NCBI GenBank assembly: GCA_015680685.1
Contig: MNCI01016355.1
Location: forward strand, 671,106 to 735,105
Source: Gnetum montanum
Taxonomy: Eukaryota > Streptophyta > Gnetopsida > Gnetales > Gnetaceae
Direction: 5' to 3'
DNA: 64,000 nucleotides
A model generated the notes under the pieces. It was not told where the DNA came from, did not search any database, and was given only the letters and a program-made list of their open reading frames with translations. The first letter of the stretch is position 1; each line of letters begins with the position of its first letter. Positions 34,628 through 45,292 of the stretch are shown here, one piece after another. The translations under genes were made by a program, and so were the position numbers.

Positions 34628-35299
34628 TAGTCTAGCAAGGCCGTTGTAGTTAATTTTTATAAAAGATAGAATTTTTCATCGAGTGCCTACAACATAAATG
34701 CAATAAATTGTTTAGAATCTTATTTGAGATTTATTTTCTATCATCGTAGTACTTGGCATAGTTTAATAATTTTCTTAATTGTTATTTAATTTTTTAATTC
34801 TTTTAGCATAACATTTACTTTCACATGCATGTTAATGATTTGATGGAATAAGGATGACTAGTTTTGAGTGTAGAAATGTATTCACTTGCTAATCCTAGCA
34901 GCATTATCACTTGGTTTGCCCAATAGCATAATAGTTGGTAATTCCATTAGTAAGTATGTGAGTTTAAAATGTGCATAATAGACTAGGATTGAATACTCAT
35001 CACCTTAACCTAGTTTAGGATTCACTTAATTGCAAAATAGACTAGTTAGATTAATCTATTATATTTTAATATTTTAGTAATATTTTGATATGATCATCTC
35101 AACATTAACATCATATGCTTCAATGATAGTAAACCATTCGATTTACCCACACAAGTGTGATTAGGAAGATAGCAATAATCAATCAAATGTCTAGCTATCT
35201 AGATACCCATGCTAGCCTAGTTCATGGAATTCGATAAGGTTGCATGTGAATGCTTGTGTTTTATATGGTTAAGCATAGGGTCTAATTTGCTACATATCA
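34628..35299 (+). repeat. LTR of F (5' boundary uncertain)
   Basis: R/U5 blocks in plus orientation: GAGTGCCTACAACATAA near 34680, GCTAATCCTAGCAGC near 34899, TGGTAATTCC near 34935, and the Gag-proximal CATATCA end. It lies head to head with the C-type LTR; no TATA is obvious, so the U3 is probably truncated. Confidence 0.65.
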
Positions 35300-35300
35300 T

Positions 35301-35318
35301 TGGCACCATTACCAAAGA
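35301..35318 (+). promoter_or_regulatory. Primer-binding site of F (decayed), tRNA-Asp
   Basis: TGGCACCATTACCAAAGA. All six differences from the tRNA-Asp complement are G-to-A. Confidence 0.8.
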
Positions 35319-35434
35319 CTTAATGCTAGTGATTTAGATAGTTAGAATCATCTAAGGATCGTAGTTAGAGCTCAATATAATTTATTACTTAGAAATAATA
35401 TTATTTTATTTAAAGCACACTTAGTAAGTAAAAG

Positions 35435-36459
35435 ATGTCTTCTTCTTACAGGGCTAATTTTCTATCTATTGATGATTCTACAAGGAGATGTAACGTGATA
35501 ATAAAAAACAAGGGTGATACACCCTAGTAACTCAAAGTGGCATACCAACATCTAGATCCCTATTATCTAGGTTTCACTTTCATCCTCGACTAGGATGATC
35601 ATTTGCAATGGAGGGACATGAAAGGTAATACTGTGTTACCATCTAACCATTTAATCCCATCAATGTTCATGGAAACATTAATGAAAGTGGGACTAGAAGT
35701 GACTACCAATGACTACAAACTAGTTAATAAAACATTTATGCCATACTAGCTTATCGAAGCCCAATTGGAAATGAATTGTTTCATAGAAGCATGTCATAGA
35801 GTTGTCAAGAGAAATAGGGCTACCATTCCACTAACATTGTCATCCAAGAAGAAAGATCTTGATGATAAATTTGTTAGATCTCATCATTGAAACTTTCCAA
35901 TCCTTGTTGGAGATGACACAACAAATCCATGATTATGTTTAACATTGGTTAGCAACCAAGGAAAAGGAAGGGTAGGATCTTATGCAAGGAGAACATGTAG
36001 GCACAAGTCTTCTAATATGGTAAGCTAAGATGATTATAGGGATCATGGAAGAAGAATAAGCTAGTACAACTCTCTTGGTTCTTCATATTCCTCATTCTTA
36101 TTATTGTCTAGCTTTGACGAGGGTGAATATGATTGAGAAAAAAGGGATAATGGCAAATGACCTAGTAGAGATGATAAGATAGAACATTGTAGGAATGGTA
36201 GATATGACTAAGAAATAAGGCATAAAGTTGAAAGAAGGCATAGTGGGCACCAGAGAAGAGTGCATGGTCATAATAAAGACCATGAAAATGAAGATGATTA
36301 TGATGAATCTTTACTTACTACTTGTAGCATGATTAACATCAGGAAGGTAGTATACATTCCTACTAGGCATTAAAGATATAGTTGAATCAAATGATTATAC
36401 ATGAACAATATTTAATTTTTAGGGATGCTATAATGCTAATATGTAGCATCATCTATAAG
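35435..36459 (+). pseudogene. gag: gag N-terminal part of F (broken)
   Basis: ATG 35435 opens MSSSYRANFLS. In frame there is the FHPRL-type block with amber at 35591-35593 (the shared Gln position), then DDHLQWRDMKGNTVLPSN. The charged Arg/Asp/Glu-rich extension lies at about 36000-36300 and ends DESLLTTCSMINIRKVVYIPTRH, leading into MNNI of the Gag core. G interrupts at the HHL(Q)AF block (36450-36459). Stops and at least one frameshift are present. Confidence 0.78.
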
Positions 36460-37448
36460 TGATGGGACACGATATTGCATGGGCTGTGATATCGCATCCG
36501 ACGTGATATCGGATCCCCCGCGATATTGCGTACGCGATATCATGTCTTCCCCTGTGATATCACGTACACGATATCACAGTGCACCGTCATATTTATAAAT
36601 AAGAGGCAGATCTCCCTTGTTTCATAATCCTGGGCTAGAAGTAGGAAAACTCTGGCAAATTGATCACTCCAGAGATAGAATATTTTCCATGTGCCCGCAA
36701 TAGGAGTCCTAAAGTGTATGGATCTTTATTCGAGCAACATTGTACTTGAACACAAGTTGTGTATGGAAATAAAGAAGAACTTGTTGGATAAACCTTGTAG
36801 TGCATGGAATAAGATTTATTTATTGCTTTCTCTCTCACCCTTAAACTCCTAGAATGCAGAATGAGTACGACTTGATTACGAGCATCTAGTGTGACTACTT
36901 GGTAACCCAGTGGCGTATTCAGGATTTGCGCTTGGTAATCCCAGTGGTAGTCGTGCACCAAGATGTGTGCAGTTGGTCAAGGAATCAGCCGCTCATCGCA
37001 CTTAGGCTAGATTAGATTCTCTCAATCCTTTCCTCCTAGTTAAGTGCCTCAGTACAACCACTTCGAGCACATGCGTTACGCGTGGTGATCCCAGCAACGA
37101 TTAGCATTTGGTAGCTGCGGTTGCATCGGTTCAGGGTGTGTACGGTAAGTGGGAATGGATGCTGATGCTAGGTAATTTAGACTTAGTCATTAGTTAGAGT
37201 AGTAATTAGTTTCTCAACCCTTCACCTCGATAGCATAGGAGAAAAACATAAAGACTATAAAAATCATATACCTCGGACTTACTTAACCATACACCATGAC
37301 AACTACAAGTAAGTCTGGGAAGACAAAAAATGATTAACCCTAAGTGTTCCATGGGGCATGTAGGCACTTAGTCTGTGGAGTTCGACTGGATCACACATGC
37401 TACGCTTGTTTCGTATGGTTGAGTGTAGGGGTATCTCGCCACTCATCA
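36460..37448 (+). repeat. 5' LTR of G (989 bp)
   Basis: TGATGGGAC...ACTCATCA. The U3 (36462-36590) carries the clearest array of GCGATATCGC-GTACGC palindromes. TATA at 36594. Three GGTRAYCCCAGY motifs at about 36901, 36934 and 37084. Confidence 0.95.
36594..36602 (+). promoter_or_regulatory. TATA box of G LTR
   Basis: TATAAATAA directly after the palindrome array. Confidence 0.75.
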
Positions 37449-37449
37449 T

Positions 37450-37467
37450 TGGCACCGTTGCCGGGGA
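37450..37467 (+). promoter_or_regulatory. Primer-binding site of G, tRNA-Asp
   Basis: TGGCACCGTTGCCGGGGA, identical to A's; one mismatch (position 5) to the tRNA-Asp complement. Confidence 0.93.
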
Positions 37468-37592
37468 CTAAGTGTTTGTGCGCCGAATAGAACATAGGAT
37501 ATCACTCAAATCATTGGGAGCCTAAACGAACCTTCGGGTTAATTAATTAACTATGAATTTATAATGGTAAGTCAGCACACCTATAAGACATC

Positions 37593-38936
37593 ATGTCTTC
37601 TTCTTCTTCTTCTCACAAAAGCAATTCACCACCTAGGGATAATACAAAAGACAGTCGGCAATCAAAAACACATAACCTAAATCAACCGATTCCTCAACAA
37701 TATAGGATGGAATATACTCATCCTGATGAGTATATTCCTAACTTTACTTTTATCCTCCATCAAGATGAATAGATGCACTGGAGGGATTTTTTTGGTAACA
37801 TAGTGTTACCTCCAGATCGATCTGTCCTGAGCATGCTTCTCCATGCCTTAGCACAGATTGGCATGACAGAATTATACACTGAATACGTTGCGGCAAACTT
37901 TAACATGAGGGATTACCATCCCACACCTTTACAACGTATGAGGGACGTAAGGCAGGAGAGCCAAAATACACTATTGAAGGGAAAAGAGGTCTTGCATGTC
38001 CTTAGTGAAACTAGAGATGGCGAACCACTTACAACGGTTTCTCTATCAAGAGATGTTCCCCCTCCTAATGATGGTGAGATGGTTGGGTATCAGAACCTAT
38101 GCTCAATGATACACAACCCTGGTTCTGATTCCCGTGAACACCAGCTGTTCACAGAGGGAACAACAACAAAATACAAGGATAGGCACTTAGATCGTCATCA
38201 CGATCAAGGCCGAAGCCACAAAAGAAAAGGTAGGAAACATCGCCACAGTGATGGTTCTCTTTCTTCTTCCCCTTCTTCACATCGCTCACCTTCTCCTTCC
38301 ACCTCTGGGTGCAATCATAGAGAGCACAACGGTGAGGATAGAGGTAGGAAAAATGAGAGACCTCGAAAAGAGAGTCGAGAGAGAGGACAAGGGCAAGACC
38401 GAAGGAAAAGTAGGGAACATCAAAGACATTATAGGATTCATGAAAGAGATGATCATGACGAGCCTCTACTTTCCACCCAAAGTATGCTCGACATAACGGA
38501 GGCATTTAGGATACCAACAAGGCATTTAAAAGATAGTCAGATTAGGTGTTTAGACATGAACAATATCCCACGTTTTGAAGGGGGATACAACGCTGATCCG
38601 CAGCATCATTTACAGGCATTCCACGATGCCTATGCCTTGCAGAATATAGAAAATAAGTGGTAGAAACTTAAGTTGTTTCCTAGGACACTCATTAAAGAAG
38701 TAGAGAGTTGGTACTAGTCCTTAGAACTGGAAACCATCAGTAGGTGGAGTACGATGTTAGAACTGTTCAATGATAAGTATCAAACGTACTCCCGAGTGTC
38801 CAATTTGCGTAAGCAGATCCAAGGATGGAAGCAAGGAAATCACAAACCCTTGGATGTTGCCATGGCCCGCTACTACACACTGTTACATCGTTTCCCGGGC
38901 CATGGATACGCTCAGCGGGATCAACTTCGCCACATC
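37593..38936 (+). pseudogene. gag: gag of G (three ambers, otherwise one open frame)
   Basis: ATG 37593 (MSSSSSSSHKSNSPP) stays in one frame to the gap, interrupted only by TAG at 37770, 38661 and 38715. The first two align to Gln codons in paralogues. Order: HPDEYIP NFTFILHQDE block; DRSVLSMLLHALAQIGM; NMRDYHP; a Gly/Pro-rich spacer; an RS/RD-rich extension of about 110 residues at 38150-38460 (RHHDQGRSHKRKGRKHRHSD, SSSPSSHRSPSPS, then RERGQGQDRRKSREHQ); and the retrotransposon Gag core at about 38500-38930 (MNNIPRFEGGYN, KLKLFPRTLIKEVESWY, STMLELFNDKYQTYSRVSNL, FPGHGYAQRDQLRHI). The best copy for reading Gag's architecture. Confidence 0.88.
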
Positions 38937-39823
38937 NNNNNNNNNNNNNNNNNNNNNNNNNNNNNNNNNNNNNNNNNNNNNNNNNNNNNNNNNNNNNNNN
39001 NNNNNNNNNNNNNNNNNNNNNNNNNNNNNNNNNNNNNNNNNNNNNNNNNNNNNNNNNNNNNNNNNNNNNNNNNNNNNNNNNNNNNNNNNNNNNNNNNNNN
39101 NNNNNNNNNNNNNNNNNNNNNNNNNNNNNNNNNNNNNNNNNNNNNNNNNNNNNNNNNNNNNNNNNNNNNNNNNNNNNNNNNNNNNNNNNNNNNNNNNNNN
39201 NNNNNNNNNNNNNNNNNNNNNNNNNNNNNNNNNNNNNNNNNNNNNNNNNNNNNNNNNNNNNNNNNNNNNNNNNNNNNNNNNNNNNNNNNNNNNNNNNNNN
39301 NNNNNNNNNNNNNNNNNNNNNNNNNNNNNNNNNNNNNNNNNNNNNNNNNNNNNNNNNNNNNNNNNNNNNNNNNNNNNNNNNNNNNNNNNNNNNNNNNNNN
39401 NNNNNNNNNNNNNNNNNNNNNNNNNNNNNNNNNNNNNNNNNNNNNNNNNNNNNNNNNNNNNNNNNNNNNNNNNNNNNNNNNNNNNNNNNNNNNNNNNNNN
39501 NNNNNNNNNNNNNNNNNNNNNNNNNNNNNNNNNNNNNNNNNNNNNNNNNNNNNNNNNNNNNNNNNNNNNNNNNNNNNNNNNNNNNNNNNNNNNNNNNNNN
39601 NNNNNNNNNNNNNNNNNNNNNNNNNNNNNNNNNNNNNNNNNNNNNNNNNNNNNNNNNNNNNNNNNNNNNNNNNNNNNNNNNNNNNNNNNNNNNNNNNNNN
39701 NNNNNNNNNNNNNNNNNNNNNNNNNNNNNNNNNNNNNNNNNNNNNNNNNNNNNNNNNNNNNNNNNNNNNNNNNNNNNNNNNNNNNNNNNNNNNNNNNNNN
39801 NNNNNNNNNNNNNNNNNNNNNNN
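38937..39823. other. Assembly gap (887 N)
   Basis: Falls between the Gag core and the protease entry block. By comparison with D and I it should hold the coiled region, the zinc-knuckle-like cluster and the Pro-rich tail; the expected distance is larger than 887 bp in D. Confidence 0.9.
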
Positions 39824-40600
39824 CCTCCACCATCTAACACTTCGGAGCACCCTTTAGTCCAACAGAGTTGTACGCATATGGTTATGTTAACGCATACAAT
39901 AACCGACTGGATCAAGGTAGGCCACCTTCCTAGGAAACTAACTGATCCTGGAAGTCCCTTAATCTACCTTCAAGTTGCTGGAAATGAACCACATAGGGCT
40001 CTTCTTGACTCAGATTCCGGAGTCAACATAATTTCACGAGAGATGTATCAAGCCTAGAACCTGTCCCAACTTAAGAAGAGCAACATCCAACTAGAGCTGG
40101 TAGACCAGTCCATCACCATTCCCTTGGGATTGGTGGAGGACATTGTTACTACTATGTGTGGTTGGTCCTACCCAGCTGATTTCTTGGTGATTGAAATCAA
40201 CAACAATGAAGGGAACTTCTCAATTATAATGGGAAGGGCATGGCTTAGCACAGTAGATGCATGCCTTAGGATCTGCGATCTTTCCTTGGAAATCTCTAAG
40301 ATAAATATTTATGGAAAGATCGAGATGAAGAAAGTTATGTGCATCACATACAGTGACACAAAGGATGATGACATGGAAGAGTGTTCAGCATTTCTTCCAT
40401 GTGATCAGTGTGCCCAAGAAATACAAATTCAAAGGTGCCTGTATGTAGCAACCACATAGCAAGTAGTAGACACCCCATGGTTGACAGCTACCAGGAAGAG
40501 TAAACTAATATGCATGGAATGAACTGAGGAAACTCATGCTAACAACGAAGGCATAGACACATTGAAATATGAGCGTCACCAAGGCCTAATTTCTATTTCT
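39824..40600 (+). pseudogene. pro: protease region of G
   Basis: THMVMLTHTITDWIKVGHLP at 39871, active-site strand LLDSDSGVNIISREMY (39990-40050; Asp for the catalytic Gly), TAG replacing Trp before NLSQLKKSN, then a long open stretch 40124-40459 (ICGWSYPADF-like MCGWSYPADFLVIE, IIMGRAWLSTVDA). The linker start (WLTATRKSK, IDTLKYERHQGL) runs to about 40590 and then stops matching. Confidence 0.85.
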
Positions 40601-41230
40601 TTTTCTCATTGAATGAGGAGTTTAGTGATTCAACAAACTTGATTGGTAGAGCATGTAGTAGAGGATGTCACATGGACATAATGCATGGATGTCAAACATA
40701 GGTTTTCATCATTAGTTAGATAAGAAGGGCTAAAGTTTGGTTATAGGGTTATGGCTCAAAAGGGGTAACGGAGGTGATGTGAGATAAGCACTATTAGCAT
40801 GGTCAAACAAGCTAGTCGAATCTTAGGTATTGAGATCATCTAATAACTCAATATTATGATGAGTCATACCTCTACAATGGCTTCAGGCTTATCCTATAAA
40901 GACTACTCCAAGAGTACAAGAAAACAAGTCAAAGAATACATGCTATTATAAGAGGTTACATGAGATTATACAAGACAAAAACAAGCCACCATAGGTTACA
41001 ATTGGTAAAACATGAAAATTCTATTTTCTTTCTTTATAGATTCATACAAAGTTTGCAATGTTTTGAGATTCAAAAAAGATGGAAGATTATGTAGGCTCAC
41101 TTATTATAGACTACTTGGATCGTCAATGCCATTTGTTCATCCAAACCTATAAACAAAGGCAAACAAAGATCATAAGAAAATAGGTCAATGTTAGATATAA
41201 TAAGGATTGAGATAGGAATGGTTGAATAGA

Positions 41231-42460
41231 TTGGTTAATTCATTACCATCCATGTTTTCCAATCTGAATGCTCCATTTTCATAAGCTTTGGTAACCCAGA
41301 AAGATCCTTCCCAATTGGCTAAGATTTAATCTACATGTTCAGAAACAACCTTAAGGACAAGGTCTTCATCCTTGATCTTCCACTAATTAGGATCATGGTG
41401 GCAACATTTTTTGTACTTCTCTTGATATCATTTGATGTTGGTAAGTATAAGTATTTTTATTCATTGTTCCTCCATCAAATTGAGGTCAATGGAACATTGC
41501 TCATTATTCTACTCATTGTTGATGAATTTAGATAGAGCTATCCTTAAGGATGGAACTTGCAGTTTAAGAGGTAGAATGGCTTCAAATCCATAAACTAGGC
41601 TATAGGTTTTAGCTCTAGTTATAGTTCAAAATATTGTCCTATAGGCCAAAAGTGCATACAAGAGTTGTTCATGCCATCTTCATTTTCCATTACTTAACAT
41701 TTTCTTTAGGAGGTTTATGATGATATTGTTACTAGCTTCAGCTTATCCATTGGCTTATGGATAGTAGAGGATGATGAAAAGAAATGCTTAATGTAGGCCA
41801 AAACTAGAATACTATGTTATCTAATATGAATTTAGATAATTAAACATTGGTCCATATGGATACTATGTCATAGATATTGACTTATGGAATATTGTTACTA
41901 GTCAACATATGCAAACCTTTTCATCATTGGCTTATGGAATACTATGTTGACAAAAGGTTTGCATATGTTGACTACTTAACTATGGTCCATTATCTATGAC
42001 AATGATTAAAGGTAGGCCAAAATGGAATACTATGTTATCTAATATGAATTTATAAACTTGTTGTGATGTTGTTTTCCTAACAAGGATAGCTTCAACTCAC
42101 TTTGTGAAATACTTAGTTATGATTATGATGAAGCTATGTTCCATAGAGGATTTAAGGGTTATAGGTACAATTATATTAATTCCCCATTCTTGAAATGATC
42201 ATGTGATTTGAGTGGTATGTAACTTAGTTGGTGGAACATGTATCAGGTTACTCTACCATTGACAGATATCACAAGTCTTTACCCTTTTTAGGTAGTTTCT
42301 TTCTATATAGGACCAATAGTATCCTAGGCATCTAATCTTAGTATCCATGGCTCTAGGTCCTACACATTCTTCACATATGCCATCATGTACCTATTCTACA
42401 ACCGTATGGGCTTCTAATTTACTTAAGCACACCAACAATACACCATCATAGGACCTTCAA
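41231..42460 (-). pseudogene. pol: integrase region of H (broken, rearranged)
   Basis: C-terminal ANWEGSFWVTKAYENGAFR at about 41270-41320; then FEAILPLKLQVPSLR near 41540-41590; an ANG-amber-AEASNN block (the catalytic Glu region) at about 41725-41755; and a Cys-X2-Cys zinc block near 42270-42300. The central part is disturbed by the inverted repeat and duplication at 41793-42052. Stops in all frames. Confidence 0.65.
41793..42052. repeat. Direct duplication enclosing a 21 bp inverted repeat
   Basis: GTAGGCCAAAA...AATACTATGTTATCTAA at 41793-41833 recurs at 42012-42052. Between them a perfect 21 bp inverted repeat (arms 41901-41921 and 41952-41972, arm starting GTCAACATATGCAAACC) surrounds a 30 bp spacer. 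The spacer and left flank both contain CTTATGGAATA. Confidence 0.85.
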
Positions 42461-43860
42461 CATAATGTGTTAGTGACTATAATGATATATTATCTTGATC
42501 ATTTTTAATTATAGCATCCTTTTGAGAAGTAATTTTGTTTTGTGAAGGTTCAACATGCATGAGGTAAAACTTGATTTACTTCAAAATGGTCTATCTTTCA
42601 GAGGGGGATACATGGTTGGCAACTAGGCTAACTCTTTCTTGATACTATTAATGGCTTCTTGGCATTGGTTAGTTCACTCATAGTGAACTCTCTTCTTAAG
42701 TAAGTGTTTCATGGGTTGTAGCTTATCTATATGTCTTGAGATGAATCTATGAATAAATTGCAATCTACCTTGCAAACCTCGTAGTTCCTTAAGGTTACTT
42801 GGTGTTGATAGGTTGGTTATGACCTTAATCTTATCAAGATTGATGAATATTCCTACCATGAATATTATAAAGCCAAGCATCTTATCAATTTTGACATTGA
42901 AGATACATATTTTAGGGTTAAGTCAAAGTTCATACTTTAGGAAACGTTGACATACTAAGTTTATGTCATGTGCATGGTCACTGGCCATTTTGGACTTTCA
43001 GGCTATATCATCAACATAATCATTAAGTAAACCTAACATGTAGCCACTAAAGATATAAGTCATGAATCATTGGTAGATCACACCTATGTTCTTTAGATTG
43101 AATTGCATAATCGTATAATAGAAGGTCTTCCAAGGGGCCATGAAGGTTGTATAGAGTTAATGCTATGGGTTAATCCTCACTTAGTTGTATCCCAAGAACC
43201 CATCCATAAAGGATAACAAGGCATGACTAGCTAGATTATTAATAAGTTGATCAATAATGGGCAAAGGAAAGTCATCCTTAATGGTCGCATTATTGAGGTC
43301 ATGGAAATTAATTCAAATATTAATACTTCCATTCTTCTTAGGGACTACCACTATGTTAGACACCCAATCAGCATAATTGATAACTCAAATGAAACTAGCT
43401 TAGTAAAACTTCTTGATCTCATCACATAATACTACAACTAGGTCTAGTATAATCTTACACATCTTTTATTTAATAGGCTTAATGCTAGGATCAAGTATAA
43501 TGTTATGTTGAACTAAACATGGGTCAAGTTTTAGCATGTCTTTGTATGACCATGCAAAGGCCTTAATGTTATCCTAGAGGGCCTTAGTAATGTCTTGGGT
43601 TAGTTGAAGTTCTAGTGAGGAGCTTAATTTCATAGTTTTCTTCTCACCTTTGTGTGTTGTAATAGGGACTTCAACTAGAGAATCCTTTGCAATCTCTCTA
43701 GCCTCTAAGTCAAGGGTTTTGACTATGTAATCAAGCCATTTCAAGGATTTTTCTATTAAGAATATATGGTCAAACAAGCTCCTAGGCTTAAGATCAAGGC
43801 ATTCAAGGTCAATTGATCATTTGACATTACCATATGGTCCATCCAAGCTTAGGGGCAAGT
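42461..43860 (-). pseudogene. pol: reverse transcriptase-RNase H region of H (broken)
   Basis: Pol linker at 43777-43574 (EIAKDSLVEVPITT). RT starts near 43400 with YADWVSNIVVVPKKNG, then NNATIKDDFPLPIIDQL and SFMDGFLGYN (about 43190-43340). The catalytic YVDD at 43018-43007 is intact. DKIKVITNLSTPSNLKELRG and RLQFIHRFISRHIDKL (42880-42674) mark the RT-RNase H connection. RNase H continues left with many stops. Tat-type by these motifs. Confidence 0.78.
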
Positions 43861-43939
43861 TGAATCATGTCCCCATCTTCATGGCTTAACCCTGCATGTC
43901 AACAAGAACACATTAAATGGAACCTACATGATAATTTAT

Positions 43940-44450
43940 CAAATAGAGCTAAAAATGATCAAAAATAATGTAATAATGATGCATAATAGAGCAAGATAAA
44001 GTTAAAACAAGGTAAAACAAAGTCAAACAAGGCAAAGTAAGGTCACAATAAGGAAAACTAAGACCAAAGAAGGTAGATTAAGGTGAAATGATGTAGAACA
44101 AGCGCTAGAGGATTCAAAATGATGCATAATAAGTTTTTATAAGGGAAAATGAGGTCAAAATAATGCAATACGATGTAAAATGAGGTCAAAATGATGTCAA
44201 ATAATGCCCAAATGATGTAAAATGATGTTGAAATGATATAAAATGAAGTCAAGATGATGTCAAAATGATGAATAATGATGTCGAATGATATCAAATGATG
44301 TTAAAATGTTATCAATGATGGAGGATGAGGTCAAACAAGGTCAAATGCTACCAAATGATGCCAAAATGAGGTAAAATGATGTTAAATAACAGCAAATGAT
44401 GTTGAATGATGTCAAAATGAAATAAAACAAGGTTAAATGACCTTGAATGG
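43940..44450. repeat. Degenerate short-period minisatellite
   Basis: Roughly 11-13 bp units of the type AAATGATGTCAA / AAAACAAGGTCA, loosely repeated. Because the period is near a multiple of three, a 78-codon minus-strand frame (44058-44294) stays open; it is low complexity and not called a gene. Element I inserted at its right edge. Confidence 0.75.
44446..44450. repeat. Left target-site duplication of I
   Basis: AATGG, identical to 54031-54035. Confidence 0.95.
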
Positions 44451-45292
44451 TGATTAGTAGTGAGGTATCCCTACACTCAACCATACGAATACGAGCGTAC
44501 ACACACGATCTAGTCAAATTCCAAGGACTAAGTGCTTATGCACCTTTACAAAACTTGGATGGGTTAATCAATCATTGTCTTCCCAAGCTTACTTGTATAC
44601 CATGATTGTATGGTTAAGTACACTTGAGGTCTATGATTTTTATATATTTTTATGTTTTATGTCTTGGTGCTACAAAGGGAGAAGTGAACTACTTAAGTAA
44701 CCAATTTAAATTAACTAATCAACTATGCTCTAACTAGTCCTAACACTAGCATCCATTCCCACTTGTTGTCCACATCCTGAACCAGTGCAACACTACTGGG
44801 ATTACCAAACACTAATTGTTACTAGGTTACCAAGTGTTACATGCATGCTTGAAGTGGTCGTACTGAGTGTGCTTACTTGGGAGAGTTAACAAGGTGAGAG
44901 AGAGAGAATTAATTAACTAAGAAGAGTAATAAATAATTGTAAATAACATTAAATAAGCAAATTTGAATACTGCAAGGTTTATCATAAAGTTCATTTTTAT
45001 TTCTGGCCACAAGGTGTGCTCAGGTACACAATGGTCAAATAAAGATCCATTCGCTTTATGACTCCTACTGCAAGCACTCAAAAATAATTCTAACTTTGAG
45101 TAGGTAAAAAGACAAGAGTTTAGGTAAGGGACTAAGACTAAATTAACCAACTATTTTTCTATTTCCAAAACAAGTGCACCCCCCTCTTATTTATAGGTGA
45201 CAAGACAAGCCCTGATATCGAATATCCAATATCACTTGGAAGGCTAGGATATTGCATACTCGATATCGCAGATGTGATATTGCGGCTCATCA
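44451..45292 (-). repeat. 3' LTR of I (842 bp)
   Basis: Left end TGATTAG (mutated TGATGAG), right end GGCTCATCA; TATTTATA at 45188-45195; U3 GATATCG units 45215-45285. Confidence 0.95.

Larger units (their letters stand above)
34628..36459 (+). mobile_element. Element F: Athila-like LTR plus partial gag, broken by G
   Basis: A decayed LTR ending TATCA at 35299, a heavily mutated tRNA-Asp PBS and about 1 kb of gag, ended by G's insertion (flank ATAAG). The remainder is not found right of G, whose own 3' half is missing. Confidence 0.75.
36460..40600 (+). mobile_element. Element G: relatively well-kept Athila-like element, truncated after protease
   Basis: 989 bp LTR, near-consensus PBS, gag with few breaks, an 887 bp assembly gap, protease and the start of the linker. 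Similarity to I ends near 40600, where minus-strand element H begins. Long open stretches, a GC-richer sequence and the good PBS make it the youngest-looking plus-strand copy here. Left flank ATAAG; the right end is missing. Confidence 0.85.
40601..43930 (-). mobile_element. Element H: pol remnant of a Tat-like Ty3/gypsy element
   Basis: Minus strand, not of the Athila family: the RT motif is YVDD, the RT/RNase H junction reads NLKELRGLQGRLQFIHRFI, and the integrase C-terminus has the LANWEGSFWVTKAYENGAFRLENMDG type of block (split by position here as ANWEGSFWVTKAY and GAFRLENMDG). These are features of the Tat (Ogre/Retand-like) branch. No LTR or PBS was found. The left 600 bp (40601-41230) has no recognised domain and would be its 3' region. 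Confidence 0.72.

Noticed and set aside
36934-36947. GGTAATCCCAGTGG as part of a tRNA gene or tRNA-derived SINE
   Set aside because: No A/B box pair at tRNA spacing and no cloverleaf could be drawn; it is an LTR-internal motif.
38754-39915. Several 300-400 codon frames on both strands
   Set aside because: They are made almost entirely of the N gap; only the flanking residues are real, and those belong to G's gag and protease.
44058-44294. 78-codon minus-strand frame with repeated FDIILTSFYII
   Set aside because: It is open only because the minisatellite period is near a multiple of three; no other evidence for coding.
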